Under the pieces are notes generated by a model. That model had not been told where the DNA came from and made no database searches. It saw only the letters and a program-made list of their open reading frames with translations. From the NCBI GenBank assembly GCA_964605795.1, contig CAZSDZ010000014.1, positions 1 through 58,797 of the forward strand: a stretch of 58,797 bases of DNA. Direction: 5' to 3'. The translations under genes were made by a program, and so were the position numbers. The DNA comes from JAFGOM01 sp964605795. Lineage in GTDB: Archaea > Halobacteriota > Methanomicrobia > Methanomicrobiales > Methanospirillaceae. Positions 1 to 8,295 of this stretch are shown one piece after another; position 1 is the stretch's first letter, and every line of letters begins with the position of its first letter.

Positions 1-1650
1 ATATTATTTATATCTTCTGAGTTTTATAATTTACCCTATAATATAGATAGGATACCAATTGTCTCCAATTTTCAGAACATTCGGATGACATACCGTGAAT
101 TTGGAGAAGCCGTAAATGCAGTCGCACGGGGGTTACTCGCTCTTGGTGTTCTGAAAGGAGATCGGGTTGGCATCTGGGCAATGAACTCGGCTGAATGGAT
201 ACTTATCCAGTTTGCAACCGCAAAGATCGGAGCCATCATGGTCAATGTCAACCCTGCATACCGTCCTTTTGAACTGGAATATACCTTAAAGCAGTCAGAA
301 ATTAAGGTTTTATTGATTCAGGGGAGATTTAAGACCTCGGATTATGTCGGAATGTTTTACGAGGCCTGCCCGGAGACACGTGAATCACGACCCGGGAAGA
401 TCATGTCTGATACCTACCCACTCTTAAAAACGGTTGTTTTCATCGGTGATATCCAGTATAACGGCATGTATACCTGGAACGATATGCTAAAGAAAGGAGG
501 GGTTATCAGTCCTGATGAATTACAGGAGCGGGCTCTATCGCTCGCCTTTGATGATCCCATTAATATCCAGTATACGAGCGGGACTACCGGGTACCCGAAG
601 GGGGTCGTTCTCACCCATCATAATATCCTCAATAACGGGTATATTATCGGGAACGGAATGAAATTAACCGAGAAGGACCGGCTCTGTATCCCTGTTCCGT
701 TTTACCACTGCTTTGGGATGGTTCTCTCAAATCTTGCCTGTGTAACCCATGGATCTACTATGGTGCTTCCGGGACCCACATTTGATGCTGAAGAAGTGTT
801 AAAGACCGTTGAGGCTGAACGCTGCACTGCTCTGCATGGCGTCCCTACCATGTTCATTGCCGAGTTAAACCATCCAAACTTCTCGCATTATACCTTAACG
901 TCGCTGCGAACCGGTATCATGGCAGGATCGCCGTGTCCGATAGACAAGATGCGTGAGGTTGCGTCCCGGATGTACATGTCAGAAGTGGTTATCGTGTATG
1001 GGCAGACCGAGTTATCGCCCGGAGTTACCATGACCACGACCGACGATCCCCTTGAAAAACGGGTATCAACAGTCGGGAGGGTATTTCCTCATACAGAACT
1101 GATGATAATCGATCCGGTCACACAAAAGATCCTTCCCCGGGGAGAGATAGGAGAGATCTGTGCCCGCGGATACATGACGATGAAGTGTTATTACAACAAT
1201 CCTACCGCTACCCGCCAGACACGTGACGAGAACGGGTGGATCCATACCGGGGATCTCGGATCCTTTGATGCCGATGGGTTTGTTCATATCGAGGGACGGT
1301 TAAAAGACATGGTAATCAGGGGTGGTGAGAATGTCTATCCCCGTGAGATCGAGGAATTTTTTCATCTTCACCCCAAGATTGCTGATGTGTATGTCATCGG
1401 TGTGCCGGATCTCGTGTATGGCGAGGAGCTGATGGTTCGGATAAAGCTGCATCCAGGAGAGAATATGACAGAAGAGGAGGTCATGGAGTACTGCACCGGT
1501 AAGATAGCACGATATAAAGTCCCGCGGTATGTTGCCTTTGTTGAGGACTTCCCCATGAGCATCTCGGGAAAGATTCAGAAATACAAGATGCGTGACCAGG
1601 CTATTATCGAACTGGGACTACAAGAAGCATCAAACGTAAAGACCGCCTGA
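1..1650 (+). CDS. AMP-forming acyl-CoA synthetase (5' end outside window)
   Basis: Activates a carboxylic acid, probably a medium or long acyl chain, to its CoA thioester by way of an acyl-adenylate. Counting from the internal ATG at 85, the adenylate-forming motifs appear in order: the P-loop YTSGTTGYPKG near residue 163, YGQTELSP near 305, HTGDLG near 387, the hinge GRLKDMVIRGGENVYPREIE near 404, and the catalytic lysine in SGKIQKYKMR near 496. The frame stays open to the left edge, and the residues before the ATG (VSNFQNIRMTYREF) fit the conserved family N-terminus. The real start is therefore probably outside the window and ATG 85 internal. The first 84 bases are much richer in AT than the rest. 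The exact acyl substrate cannot be read from the sequence. Confidence 0.85.
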   Translation: MLFISSEFYNLPYNIDRIPIVSNFQNIRMTYREFGEAVNAVARGLLALGVLKGDRVGIWAMNSAEWILIQFATAKIGAIMVNVNPAYRPFELEYTLKQSEIKVLLIQGRFKTSDYVGMFYEACPETRESRPGKIMSDTYPLLKTVVFIGDIQYNGMYTWNDMLKKGGVISPDELQERALSLAFDDPINIQYTSGTTGYPKGVVLTHHNILNNGYIIGNGMKLTEKDRLCIPVPFYHCFGMVLSNLACVTHGSTMVLPGPTFDAEEVLKTVEAERCTALHGVPTMFIAELNHPNFSHYTLTSLRTGIMAGSPCPIDKMREVASRMYMSEVVIVYGQTELSPGVTMTTTDDPLEKRVSTVGRVFPHTELMIIDPVTQKILPRGEIGEICARGYMTMKCYYNNPTATRQTRDENGWIHTGDLGSFDADGFVHIEGRLKDMVIRGGENVYPREIEEFFHLHPKIADVYVIGVPDLVYGEELMVRIKLHPGENMTEEEVMEYCTGKIARYKVPRYVAFVEDFPMSISGKIQKYKMRDQAIIELGLQEASNVKTA

Positions 1651-1790
1651 TAATTGTGTAATTCATACCAATAAAAAAACCAACATGGCTGGCAATCAAT
1701 GCAGGTCTTTTTCTCAAAAAAATGGACCGAAAATCCGAATGCCGGCAATCTCATCCGGTTTCTTGGTTATCCTAAAAAATCAGACTTTTT

Positions 1791-2456
1791 TCATAACCAG
1801 CCTTTATCCTGCCAGTATTGGTACTCATGCTTCCAAACATCCTTGTTTGAGAGTATAAGAGCCTTCATACGCTCATGCATCTCATGGTGAACCGCTTCCT
1901 GTTCAGGAAACTTTCTTCTGACCTGGATAGCATCGACGAGATCCTTTCCGAGTTTCCGTGCCTCCTGGACCGCTCTGTTCCAGGCTTCCTCTCCCTCAGC
2001 CATGACAACCCCAACTCCGCCGACCGTATCAGCTCCAAGGATATTCAGAGTTCGGTTCAGATATGCTGCCACCTCAAGAGCTCCGGAACCCCCGGCGGTT
2101 GAGACCGAACATCCATACATACCAGAGAACCGCTGGCAGTGTATGGCATCAGCACTTCGGTCAAGGAATGTCTTTACCTGTGCCGTGACCTGGTTGATAT
2201 AATTCGGACTTGCAAGGATGATACCGTCAGCAGAAAGAATTCTCTCGAGAATTTCCTGGTAATCATCATCAATGACACAACTCCCGCTTACATAACAGGT
2301 CCCGCAGCCGGTACAGTATCCTATCGTGTATTGGCAGAGATCAATATAGGATGTCTCTGCACCCGCGTTTCTAACCCCGAAGAGTACCTCATCCACCAGT
2401 TTTTTCGTGGTGCTGTTCTCTTTCCTGGGACTTCCATTGAGCGCAATTATCTGCAT
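1791..2456 (-). CDS. Iron-sulfur flavoprotein (NADPH-dependent FMN reductase fold)
   Basis: Cytoplasmic flavodoxin-like protein that binds FMN. The N-terminal LNGSPRKENSTTKKL is the phosphate-binding loop of the NADPH-dependent FMN reductase superfamily. Cysteines 48, 51, 54 and 60 form a compact C-x2-C-x2-C-x5-C motif, as in the methanogen Isf family, where it holds a [4Fe-4S] cluster that passes electrons from ferredoxin to FMN. The motif ASPNYINQVTAQVKTFLDR near residue 100 matches the second conserved flavin-loop region. The length of 221 aa is normal for the family. The gene stands alone, convergent with the acyl-CoA synthetase. A role in electron transfer or oxidative-stress defence is inferred from the family. 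Confidence 0.85.
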   Translation of the reverse strand: MQIIALNGSPRKENSTTKKLVDEVLFGVRNAGAETSYIDLCQYTIGYCTGCGTCYVSGSCVIDDDYQEILERILSADGIILASPNYINQVTAQVKTFLDRSADAIHCQRFSGMYGCSVSTAGGSGALEVAAYLNRTLNILGADTVGGVGVVMAEGEEAWNRAVQEARKLGKDLVDAIQVRRKFPEQEAVHHEMHERMKALILSNKDVWKHEYQYWQDKGWL

Positions 2457-2511
2457 ATACTGATCTATGCAGAACTACTACAAGTGGGTATGGGAAAAAA
2501 AAGGGAACTGG

Positions 2512-3201
2512 TTATTTGCGGTCCATCGACTCAAGGAACGAATCGACCATCTCAGGGGCACGATCCTTAAGACCGAGTCCGAAGAAGAGAGCAATTGCAA
2601 CACCTACTCCGAGACCGATTCCCCATGCCAGTGGCTGGATAAAGACATAGATGATGGTTACATCAAGGCGTAAGGTGGTCAGTGCCATGATGAGAACGAC
2701 AAGATAGAAGAGGAGTCGCAGGATGATAACAACCGGGGAGATGAGAGCAATATTTGCCGTTTTTCCATAGGTCTCGATGAAATCGGCAAAGTAATCCACA
2801 AGTATCAGACCTATCACGATGATGAGGATAAATCCGACAATGTTGGGGATGTAAGATACGATACCCTGCATGATCTCAGAGAGGTTATAGATGTTGAGGA
2901 TCTCGGCTGCCGACATGATGGCCAGCAGATAGACAACGATGCGAACCAGGTAGTCTGCAGCAGTTCCCACAGACATCCCGCTATTTAAAAAAGTTTTCCC
3001 GACGATGGTTTTTGATAAGGCCTCTTCTACACCGATCTTTTCAATAAAGAGTTTCACTACTTTTCCGAGAACTCTGCCAACTATCCACCCGATAAGGAGG
3101 ATAATTACTGCGCCGATAATTTTTGGTATCAGATCCATAATTACATCAATGGAGTCATTAATCGGCTGCATCACGTACGTAGTAACATCATTTCCTACCA
3201 T
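2512..3201 (-). CDS. MscS-related membrane protein with conserved TM-helix repeats
   Basis: About four or five hydrophobic segments (near residues 28-50, 85-105, 118-140, 155-180 and 195-215). The start of the protein has the pattern PKIIGAVIILLIGWIVGRVLGKVVKLFIEKIG, typical of the 'conserved TM helix' family related to small mechanosensitive channels; the related segment in the second half is more diverged. There is no cytoplasmic MscS beta domain, so this is not a complete MscS; a small ion channel or membrane scaffold is possible. The gene stands alone, 54 bases upstream of the flavoprotein gene on the same strand, and may be cotranscribed with it. Confidence 0.7.
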   Translation of the reverse strand: MVGNDVTTYVMQPINDSIDVIMDLIPKIIGAVIILLIGWIVGRVLGKVVKLFIEKIGVEEALSKTIVGKTFLNSGMSVGTAADYLVRIVVYLLAIMSAAEILNIYNLSEIMQGIVSYIPNIVGFILIIVIGLILVDYFADFIETYGKTANIALISPVVIILRLLFYLVVLIMALTTLRLDVTIIYVFIQPLAWGIGLGVGVAIALFFGLGLKDRAPEMVDSFLESMDRK

Positions 3202-3641
3202 GATAACTCACTACTGCTAATATATCCTTTCCTCTATTAATTAGTTGGCATTAAATGAGACGATACAGAGAAAAAAACTTCATAATTTTCTTAAAAAGGG
3301 AAAAAAAGTTGAAATTGAGTAAATTCAAGGATATGGCCGGGAACCGGTATCAGGTACCCAAAATAACAGGAAAGAAAAGCAGGGATACAGAAATAAAGGT
3401 CAGCAGTACAGGTCTGCATCAAACCCCCCGGATACGATACCCCGGCCGTGTTACACGGTAGCAGGGTTTTTCTTATCCGCTCACGCATGATAATAGGAAA
3501 GATACCAGAGAGATGCCGGATTCTTTCTGATACAGATGCATATTGGTATTGCTTTTTGCGGTGCTGAATAATTCCGGTTAAACCCCGGATTTTACCTACG
3601 ATGAAAGAATCCAGTATAACAGGAGTCACAGGAATGGTTAC
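3202..3641. other. Intergenic region between divergent genes, no gene recognised
   Basis: About 440 bases between the MscS-like gene and the aryl-CoA ligase operon. An AT-rich stretch near 3215-3310 probably holds the promoter of the minus-strand gene, and 3550-3640 that of the ligase operon. Possible reading frames on both strands lack family signatures or good ribosome sites. I saw no tRNA or other structured RNA. The middle, around 3420-3470, is GC-rich with short inverted pieces but no clear hairpin. Confidence 0.5.
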
Positions 3642-4934
3642 ATGAGATACTGGGACAGAACAATCGAGACGATACAACCAGAAGAACTGGAAAAACTCCA
3701 GGTGAAACGGTTACAGGAGACGATAAAAAGAGCATATAACGTCCCATTTTATCAGCACCGGTTACAAGAAGCAGGAATTTTCGCAGATGACATTACCCGG
3801 ACGAGTGATATAAAAAGACTGCCTTTTACGAAAAAACAGGACTTACGGGAAGGATATCCATTCGGGTTCTTTGCAGTCCCTTTGCAGGAGATCGTACGGA
3901 TTCATACCACATCAGGAACGACCGGGAAACCGACTGTGGTTGGATACACAAAAGGGGATCTTGATAACTGGTCAGATCTTATCGCCCGGAATCTGACCAT
4001 GGTCGGACTATCTGATGAGGATATCTTCCAGAACATGGTGAATTACGGCATGTTTACCGGGGGCCTCGGATTTCATTACGGAGCAGAGAAAGCAGGTCTG
4101 ACAACAATTCCCAGTGCAACGGGCAACACCAAACGGCAGATTGAGATGATCCATGATTTCGGCGTCACTGCTATTCACTGTACACCCAGTTATGCCCTGC
4201 ATCTTGCAGAAGTTGCAGAGGAATTACAGATTCCGCTTGAGTCACTGAAAACCGGAATATTCGGGGCTGAACCGTGGTCTGACCAGATGCGAACCGAGCT
4301 TGAGGAGAAACTAGAAGTTACTGCATTTGACAGTTACGGAATGAGTGAACTCTACGGACCTGGCGTTGCCTTTGAATGTCCGGAGCACAACGGCCTTCAT
4401 ATCTGGCATGACAGTTTCCTTGTCGAGATCATCGATCCTGCCACCGGAAAATCTCTCGGTCCCAACGAACGTGGGGAGCTCGTTATTACCCCCCTGACAA
4501 AGGAAGCAATGCCACTCTTACGATACCGAACCGGTGATATCACCATGCTGCTTGACGATGTCTGTCCCTGTGGGAGAGGTCAGAAGATTGCACGGTTTAC
4601 CGGAAGGAGTGATGATATGCTGGTTATCCGGGGCATCAACGTATTCCCAAGCCAGATAGAGCATGTTCTCCTCTCTATCCCCGAGGTCGCAGGCAGTTAT
4701 ATGGTCTACGTTGACCGGGTCAATCACATGGACGAGATGATCATCGAGGTCGAGATAAACCGGCAGTTCTTCAGCGGTGAACTTGCAGATCTCAAAACGA
4801 TTCAGGAACGAATCCAGAGGGCATTACGGGATGTACTGGAGCTGCGGACCAATATTCGTCTGGTCGAACCGGGTTCACTCCCGAGGTTTGAAGGAAAGGC
4901 AAAACGCGTAATAGATCGCAGGGAGAAGATGTAA
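3642..4934 (+). CDS. paaK: Phenylacetate-CoA ligase family protein (first copy)
   Basis: Forms aryl-CoA from an arylacetate with ATP. Family signatures are clear: the N-terminal MRYWDRTIETI, the P-loop TTSGTTGKPTVVGYT near residue 90, SYGMSELYGPG near 230, YRTGDIT near 290, and the C-terminal hinge GRSDDMLVIRGINVFPSQIE near 325. A Cys pair lies in DDVCPCGRG. The length of 430 aa is normal. The next gene is a second copy starting 2 bases after this stop, and an ACT-domain gene follows it. In methanogens such ligases supply aryl-CoA to indolepyruvate oxidoreductase, so that exogenous or recycled aryl acids can be used for aromatic amino acids; that pathway role is inference, since no ior genes lie in the window. 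Confidence 0.92.
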   Translation: MRYWDRTIETIQPEELEKLQVKRLQETIKRAYNVPFYQHRLQEAGIFADDITRTSDIKRLPFTKKQDLREGYPFGFFAVPLQEIVRIHTTSGTTGKPTVVGYTKGDLDNWSDLIARNLTMVGLSDEDIFQNMVNYGMFTGGLGFHYGAEKAGLTTIPSATGNTKRQIEMIHDFGVTAIHCTPSYALHLAEVAEELQIPLESLKTGIFGAEPWSDQMRTELEEKLEVTAFDSYGMSELYGPGVAFECPEHNGLHIWHDSFLVEIIDPATGKSLGPNERGELVITPLTKEAMPLLRYRTGDITMLLDDVCPCGRGQKIARFTGRSDDMLVIRGINVFPSQIEHVLLSIPEVAGSYMVYVDRVNHMDEMIIEVEINRQFFSGELADLKTIQERIQRALRDVLELRTNIRLVEPGSLPRFEGKAKRVIDRREKM

Positions 4935-4936
4935 TC

Positions 4937-6238
4937 ATGCAGTACTGGGATCCCAGAATTGAGACAATGCCTCCGGAAAAAATCCATGAGATGCAGTATC
5001 GGCTCTTAAAAAATCTTGTATACCGGCTCTATAGTTTTTCTCCCTTTTACCAGCAGCGGATGAAGGAACACGGTGTTCATCCTGATGATATCAGTTCCCT
5101 GTCTGATATTCATAAACTGCCTTTCATGAGAAAACAGGATCTGCGGGACAATTATCCTGATGGCCTCATCTTCCATGACCACGAGGAACTGGTGAGGTAT
5201 CATGTTTCATCCGGTACTACCGGAAAACCGACCGTTGTTGCCTATACCGGACGCGATATCGAGAACTGGACTGAATCCCTGGCACGGGCATTAACCTCGG
5301 CAGGGCTCTCCCGCGGGGATGTTATCCAGGTCAGTTACGGGTATGGCCTCTTTACCGGCGGGCTCGGACTGCATTATGGTGCAGAACGGATTGGGGCGAT
5401 TGTGGTTCCGACAAGTGTCGGTAATACCGAACGTCAGATCGAGCTGATGCAGGACCTCCGGGTTACGGCAATTGCCTGCACCCCCTCGTACCTCCTTCAT
5501 ATCGGGGAAGTTGCAGAACGGATGGGAATCTCTCTCAAGAATGATACCCTTCTTCGGAGGGCAATTGTCGGTGCAGAACCCTGGAGTGAGAAGATGCGGG
5601 AACGAATTGAGTCCTGGCTCGGGATAAAGGCGTATGACATCTACGGAACCAGTGAGTTATCAGGACCGCTCTTCTCAGAATGCGAAGCACAGGCTGGCTT
5701 TCATATATGGTCAGACCTTATCCTTGCAGAGATCCTGGATCCTGATACCGATGAGCCGGTTCTTCCCGGACATAAAGGTGAACTTGTAGTGACGATGCTG
5801 CAGAAAGAAGGACTGCCCATCATCAGGTACCGAACCGGGGACATCACAGCAATAGAATCTAATCCCTGTTCCTGCGGCCGGACACATCCACGGTTACAGC
5901 GGCTTTCAGGTCGGGTCGATGATATGCTCATTATCAGGGGAATTAATGTATTTCCAAGCCAGATTGAGCATACCCTTCTCGGGATAAAGGAAGTCGGCGA
6001 GCATTTCATGATTGAGATTGACCGGGTCAACTCTCTGGATGACATGCTTGTCAGGGTTGAGATTACACCCCTTGCTTTTTCTGACAAGATCCCGGATCTT
6101 ATTCATATCAGGAAGAATATTGAGAAGCAGTTGAAAAACCAGTTAAATGTATCTGTGCGGGTTGAACTTGCAGAACCGGGATCCCTTCCCCGGTTCGAGG
6201 GAAAAGCGAAGCGGGTAATTGACAAAAGGAGTATGTAG
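4937..6238 (+). CDS. paaK: Phenylacetate-CoA ligase family protein (second copy)
   Basis: Tandem paralogue of the preceding gene with the same domain order: MQYWDPRIETM at the N-terminus, SSGTTGKPTVVAYTG near residue 92, IYGTSELSGPL near 235, YRTGDIT near 295, and GRVDDMLIIRGINVFPSQIE near 325. The two copies align over their whole length and differ mostly in the region that lines the substrate pocket, which suggests different preferences among phenyl-, hydroxyphenyl- and indoleacetate. This is inference; the sequence does not show substrates. The start codon follows the previous stop by 2 bases, and its own stop abuts the ACT gene, so translation is likely coupled across the operon. Confidence 0.92.
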   Translation: MQYWDPRIETMPPEKIHEMQYRLLKNLVYRLYSFSPFYQQRMKEHGVHPDDISSLSDIHKLPFMRKQDLRDNYPDGLIFHDHEELVRYHVSSGTTGKPTVVAYTGRDIENWTESLARALTSAGLSRGDVIQVSYGYGLFTGGLGLHYGAERIGAIVVPTSVGNTERQIELMQDLRVTAIACTPSYLLHIGEVAERMGISLKNDTLLRRAIVGAEPWSEKMRERIESWLGIKAYDIYGTSELSGPLFSECEAQAGFHIWSDLILAEILDPDTDEPVLPGHKGELVVTMLQKEGLPIIRYRTGDITAIESNPCSCGRTHPRLQRLSGRVDDMLIIRGINVFPSQIEHTLLGIKEVGEHFMIEIDRVNSLDDMLVRVEITPLAFSDKIPDLIHIRKNIEKQLKNQLNVSVRVELAEPGSLPRFEGKAKRVIDKRSM

Positions 6239-6673
6239 ATGGAGAAAGAGTCGTATCTAATAAAGCAGGTCTCCTTATTCTCAGAGAATAAGCCGGGAAG
6301 ACTTGCAACGATGGCAAAAGCGTTTCTTGACGAGGGTATTAACATAAAGGCATTCTCTATTGCCGAAGCAGACGGATTTGGCGTGATACGGGTTCTCGTT
6401 GACAAAACCAGGGAAGCCTACGATAAACTGACAGAATTGGGATTTAATGTAGCATATACCGATGTTATCGCGGTCATCATGCGTGACGAACCAGGGGGCC
6501 TGTATGAGATTGCCCAGACGCTTGCCAATGCATCGATAAACATCGAGTACAGTTATGCATATAGCGGAAAGGACAAGGCAGTCCTTATCCTCCGGGTCGA
6601 TCATGTAGAGGAAGCAATAGAAAAGATACAAAGTGCCGGTTTTCAGCTTGTCAGGCAACAGGAGTTTTTGTAA
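6239..6673 (+). CDS. Two-ACT-domain regulatory protein
   Basis: 144 aa made of two ACT domains, roughly residues 5-70 (QVSLFSENKPGRLATMAKAF) and 72-140 (VIAVIMRDEPGGLYEIAQTL). ACT domains bind amino acids; proteins of this form sit next to phenylacetate-CoA ligase genes in many anaerobic archaea and bacteria. Its start abuts the stop of the second ligase and has AAAAGGA about 8 bases upstream. It probably senses an aromatic amino acid and modulates the ligases, or acts as an amino acid-binding partner; this is inferred from context. A hairpin and T-run follow, so it ends the operon. Confidence 0.9.
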   Translation: MEKESYLIKQVSLFSENKPGRLATMAKAFLDEGINIKAFSIAEADGFGVIRVLVDKTREAYDKLTELGFNVAYTDVIAVIMRDEPGGLYEIAQTLANASINIEYSYAYSGKDKAVLILRVDHVEEAIEKIQSAGFQLVRQQEFL

Positions 6674-6687
6674 AGAGAATTCAGTCT

Positions 6688-6712
6688 TCTCATTCCAATG
6701 AGATTTTTTTTT
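6688..6712 (+). terminator. Hairpin plus T-run terminator of the paaK-ACT operon
   Basis: A 7-bp perfect stem TCTCATT/AATGAGA with a 2-base CC loop (6688-6703) is followed at once by nine T residues (6704-6712). It lies 15 bases after the stop of the ACT gene and before the convergent gene, where a terminator is expected. Confidence 0.65.
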
Positions 6713-6782
6713 GTTTCCTTTAAAGAAGGAAAATTACTATTTCATACCAACCGGGATACTCATATCCCCTGTGGGTACTATC

Positions 6783-7316
6783 TCAATCCCACTCTTCAAA
6801 GAGTCGTTTCTGATAATACAACCGTTCGCGATGAGGATTTAAAGAGAGATCCGGATCCGGTTTTTGTGGATTATCCCAGGCATCAGGACCATACTGGTCC
6901 GGGGCTGTTCCTTCACTTGAGAGAATGACCGGAGATCGGTTATCCGGGGAGGGGTCCATTTTACCGATGTATTTAACAAGAAAACGCCATTGGTCCTCAA
7001 AATTATACACAAAGAGGATCTGGGACTCTGGCATATCCCGTATCACCGAGAGAGGATGAATCGAGATATCAGGGGAGAAAGAATCAATCTGCCAATTGGA
7101 TCGGGTGTAATCTCCATGAATGGTACTGAAAAATCCGTATGGTCTGCCGGAATCAAACCCGAATGAATCAAGAATAATCCCGGCAACCTCTGATAACGGG
7201 GTATCAGCAGACAGTCCCAGTTCCCGGTACGGGTTTCCCTTGACATACCCGGACTCATCAGTGAGAGAGACGAGTACGATCAGACGATCGGTGTTATCAC
7301 TGCCTTCTCCCGGCAT
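6783..7316 (-). CDS. pRiA4b ORF-3-like protein
   Basis: 177 aa, cytoplasmic. The region around residues 95-125 (SQILFVYNFEDQWRFLVKYI) corresponds to the hallmark 'Y-D-F-G-D-x-W' segment of the plasmid pRiA4b ORF-3 family, followed by the usual proline and glutamate/glycine-rich part (SPVILSSEGTAPDQYGP). The family is widespread in mobile elements and archaeal genomes, and its biochemical function is unknown. The usual glycine of the F-G-D motif is replaced by glutamate. The gene is isolated, convergent to the paaK operon, and preceded by a long noncoding stretch. Confidence 0.7.
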   Translation of the reverse strand: MPGEGSDNTDRLIVLVSLTDESGYVKGNPYRELGLSADTPLSEVAGIILDSFGFDSGRPYGFFSTIHGDYTRSNWQIDSFSPDISIHPLSVIRDMPESQILFVYNFEDQWRFLVKYIGKMDPSPDNRSPVILSSEGTAPDQYGPDAWDNPQKPDPDLSLNPHRERLYYQKRLFEEWD

Positions 7317-7794
7317 CGTATATCATCGTTTGCAGGCAGAACCTATGTATGTATCTTCATAAACCATGGAGATGCGATACGGAAAAAGCCGATACCGGTA
7401 AAGAGAAAATATCAGAAAATACTGTCAGAATACCCGGGTTTAACCAAAGCAGATCCCAGAGGTGAATCCGAATCATGTACCATTATACCCTATCCGGTTT
7501 GTGAAGACTGGAAAGAGAGTTTTGCGATATCCTGGCAAAAAAAGGTGCTTTTATAGGAGGATGAAGTGATCTTCTGATTCCCTGACTGACCATGATGATC
7601 AGGTGCAGATTATCTCGCCTCAGGTGTCATGATTCATGACATCCGGGTGGATACAAAGAATGAGTCGGGAGAGAATATATAATTAGCGATGAAGGATTCG
7701 TCATATGTCGACATTTCCTTATCCAAACCTCATCATACCAGTCATCGGTATCTAAAAGCAATATGATAACGGGGAAAAAAGGAAATCCCTGGCA
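7317..7794. other. Intergenic region with a 17-bp palindrome
   Basis: About 480 bases between the start of the pRiA4b-like gene and the end of ilvN. No coding frame with recognisable features and no tRNA was seen. It contains the perfect palindrome described separately at 7625-7641 and the AT-rich segment AGAATATATAATTAG near 7673 that could be a TATA element. Confidence 0.5.
7625..7641. promoter_or_regulatory. Perfect palindrome, possible regulator-binding site
   Basis: TGTCATGATTCATGACA has two 8-base arms around a single central T. Arms of this length and symmetry are typical of sites for dimeric helix-turn-helix regulators. It lies about 300 bases upstream of the minus-strand pRiA4b-like gene and downstream of ilvN, so the controlled gene is unclear. 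Confidence 0.35.
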
Positions 7795-8295
7795 TCACTT
7801 CCCGTTCCCACTCTTTTCACAGCGTTGAAGCGCAATTCTACCGGTCCTTACCAGTTCAGAGATCCCGAATTCATGCAGCAGGTTCTCGATTGCGTCTATC
7901 TTTTCAGAATCACCAGTTACTTCGAGGATAACGCTGTTACGCCCAACATCAATGATCTTTGCCCGAAAGAGATCTGCTATCTGGATGACTCCGGAGCGTG
8001 GCTGTCCTGGCTCTGCCTGGACTTTTATAAGCGCCAGTTCACGTTCAACATAATTCTGGTCTGTGATATCCCGGACAGTAACCACATCGATGAGTTTATT
8101 GAGCTGCTTCTTTACCTGCTCAATATGTGCGTCATCACCCTTCACAACGATGGTAATTCGGGAGAGATCGTCCTCTTCACAGGGTCCGACAGCAAGGCTC
8201 TCGATATTAAACCCTCTCCGGGAGAAGAGCCCGGATACCCGGGATAGCACACCGGAACGGTTCTCTACAAGAACGCTTAAGATATGTGACCTCAT
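7795..8295 (-). CDS. ilvN: Acetolactate synthase small (regulatory) subunit
   Basis: Regulatory subunit of acetohydroxyacid synthase, the first common step of valine, leucine and isoleucine synthesis. Residues 3-75 form an ACT domain (HILSVLVENRSGVLSRVSGLF, and FNIESLAVGPCEEDDLSRIT), where valine feedback normally acts. Residues 80-160 form the C-terminal domain (YVERELALIKV, ADLFRAKIIDVGRNSVILEVTG). 166 aa is the normal length. Its start overlaps the end of ilvB by 4 bases on the minus strand, so the subunits are probably made in step. It is the last gene of the cimA-ilvB-ilvN operon. Confidence 0.95.
   Translation of the reverse strand: MRSHILSVLVENRSGVLSRVSGLFSRRGFNIESLAVGPCEEDDLSRITIVVKGDDAHIEQVKKQLNKLIDVVTVRDITDQNYVERELALIKVQAEPGQPRSGVIQIADLFRAKIIDVGRNSVILEVTGDSEKIDAIENLLHEFGISELVRTGRIALQRCEKSGNGK

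Noticed and set aside
3291..3677. Minus-strand frame of 128 codons in the gap before paaK
   Set aside because: It has no family features, is rich in unlikely residue combinations and overlaps the probable promoter and start of the ligase operon.
7363..7790. tRNA or C/D-box RNA in the long gap before ilvN
   Set aside because: ATGATGA occurs near 7592, but a matching D box and the terminal stem are absent, and no tRNA arms are visible.
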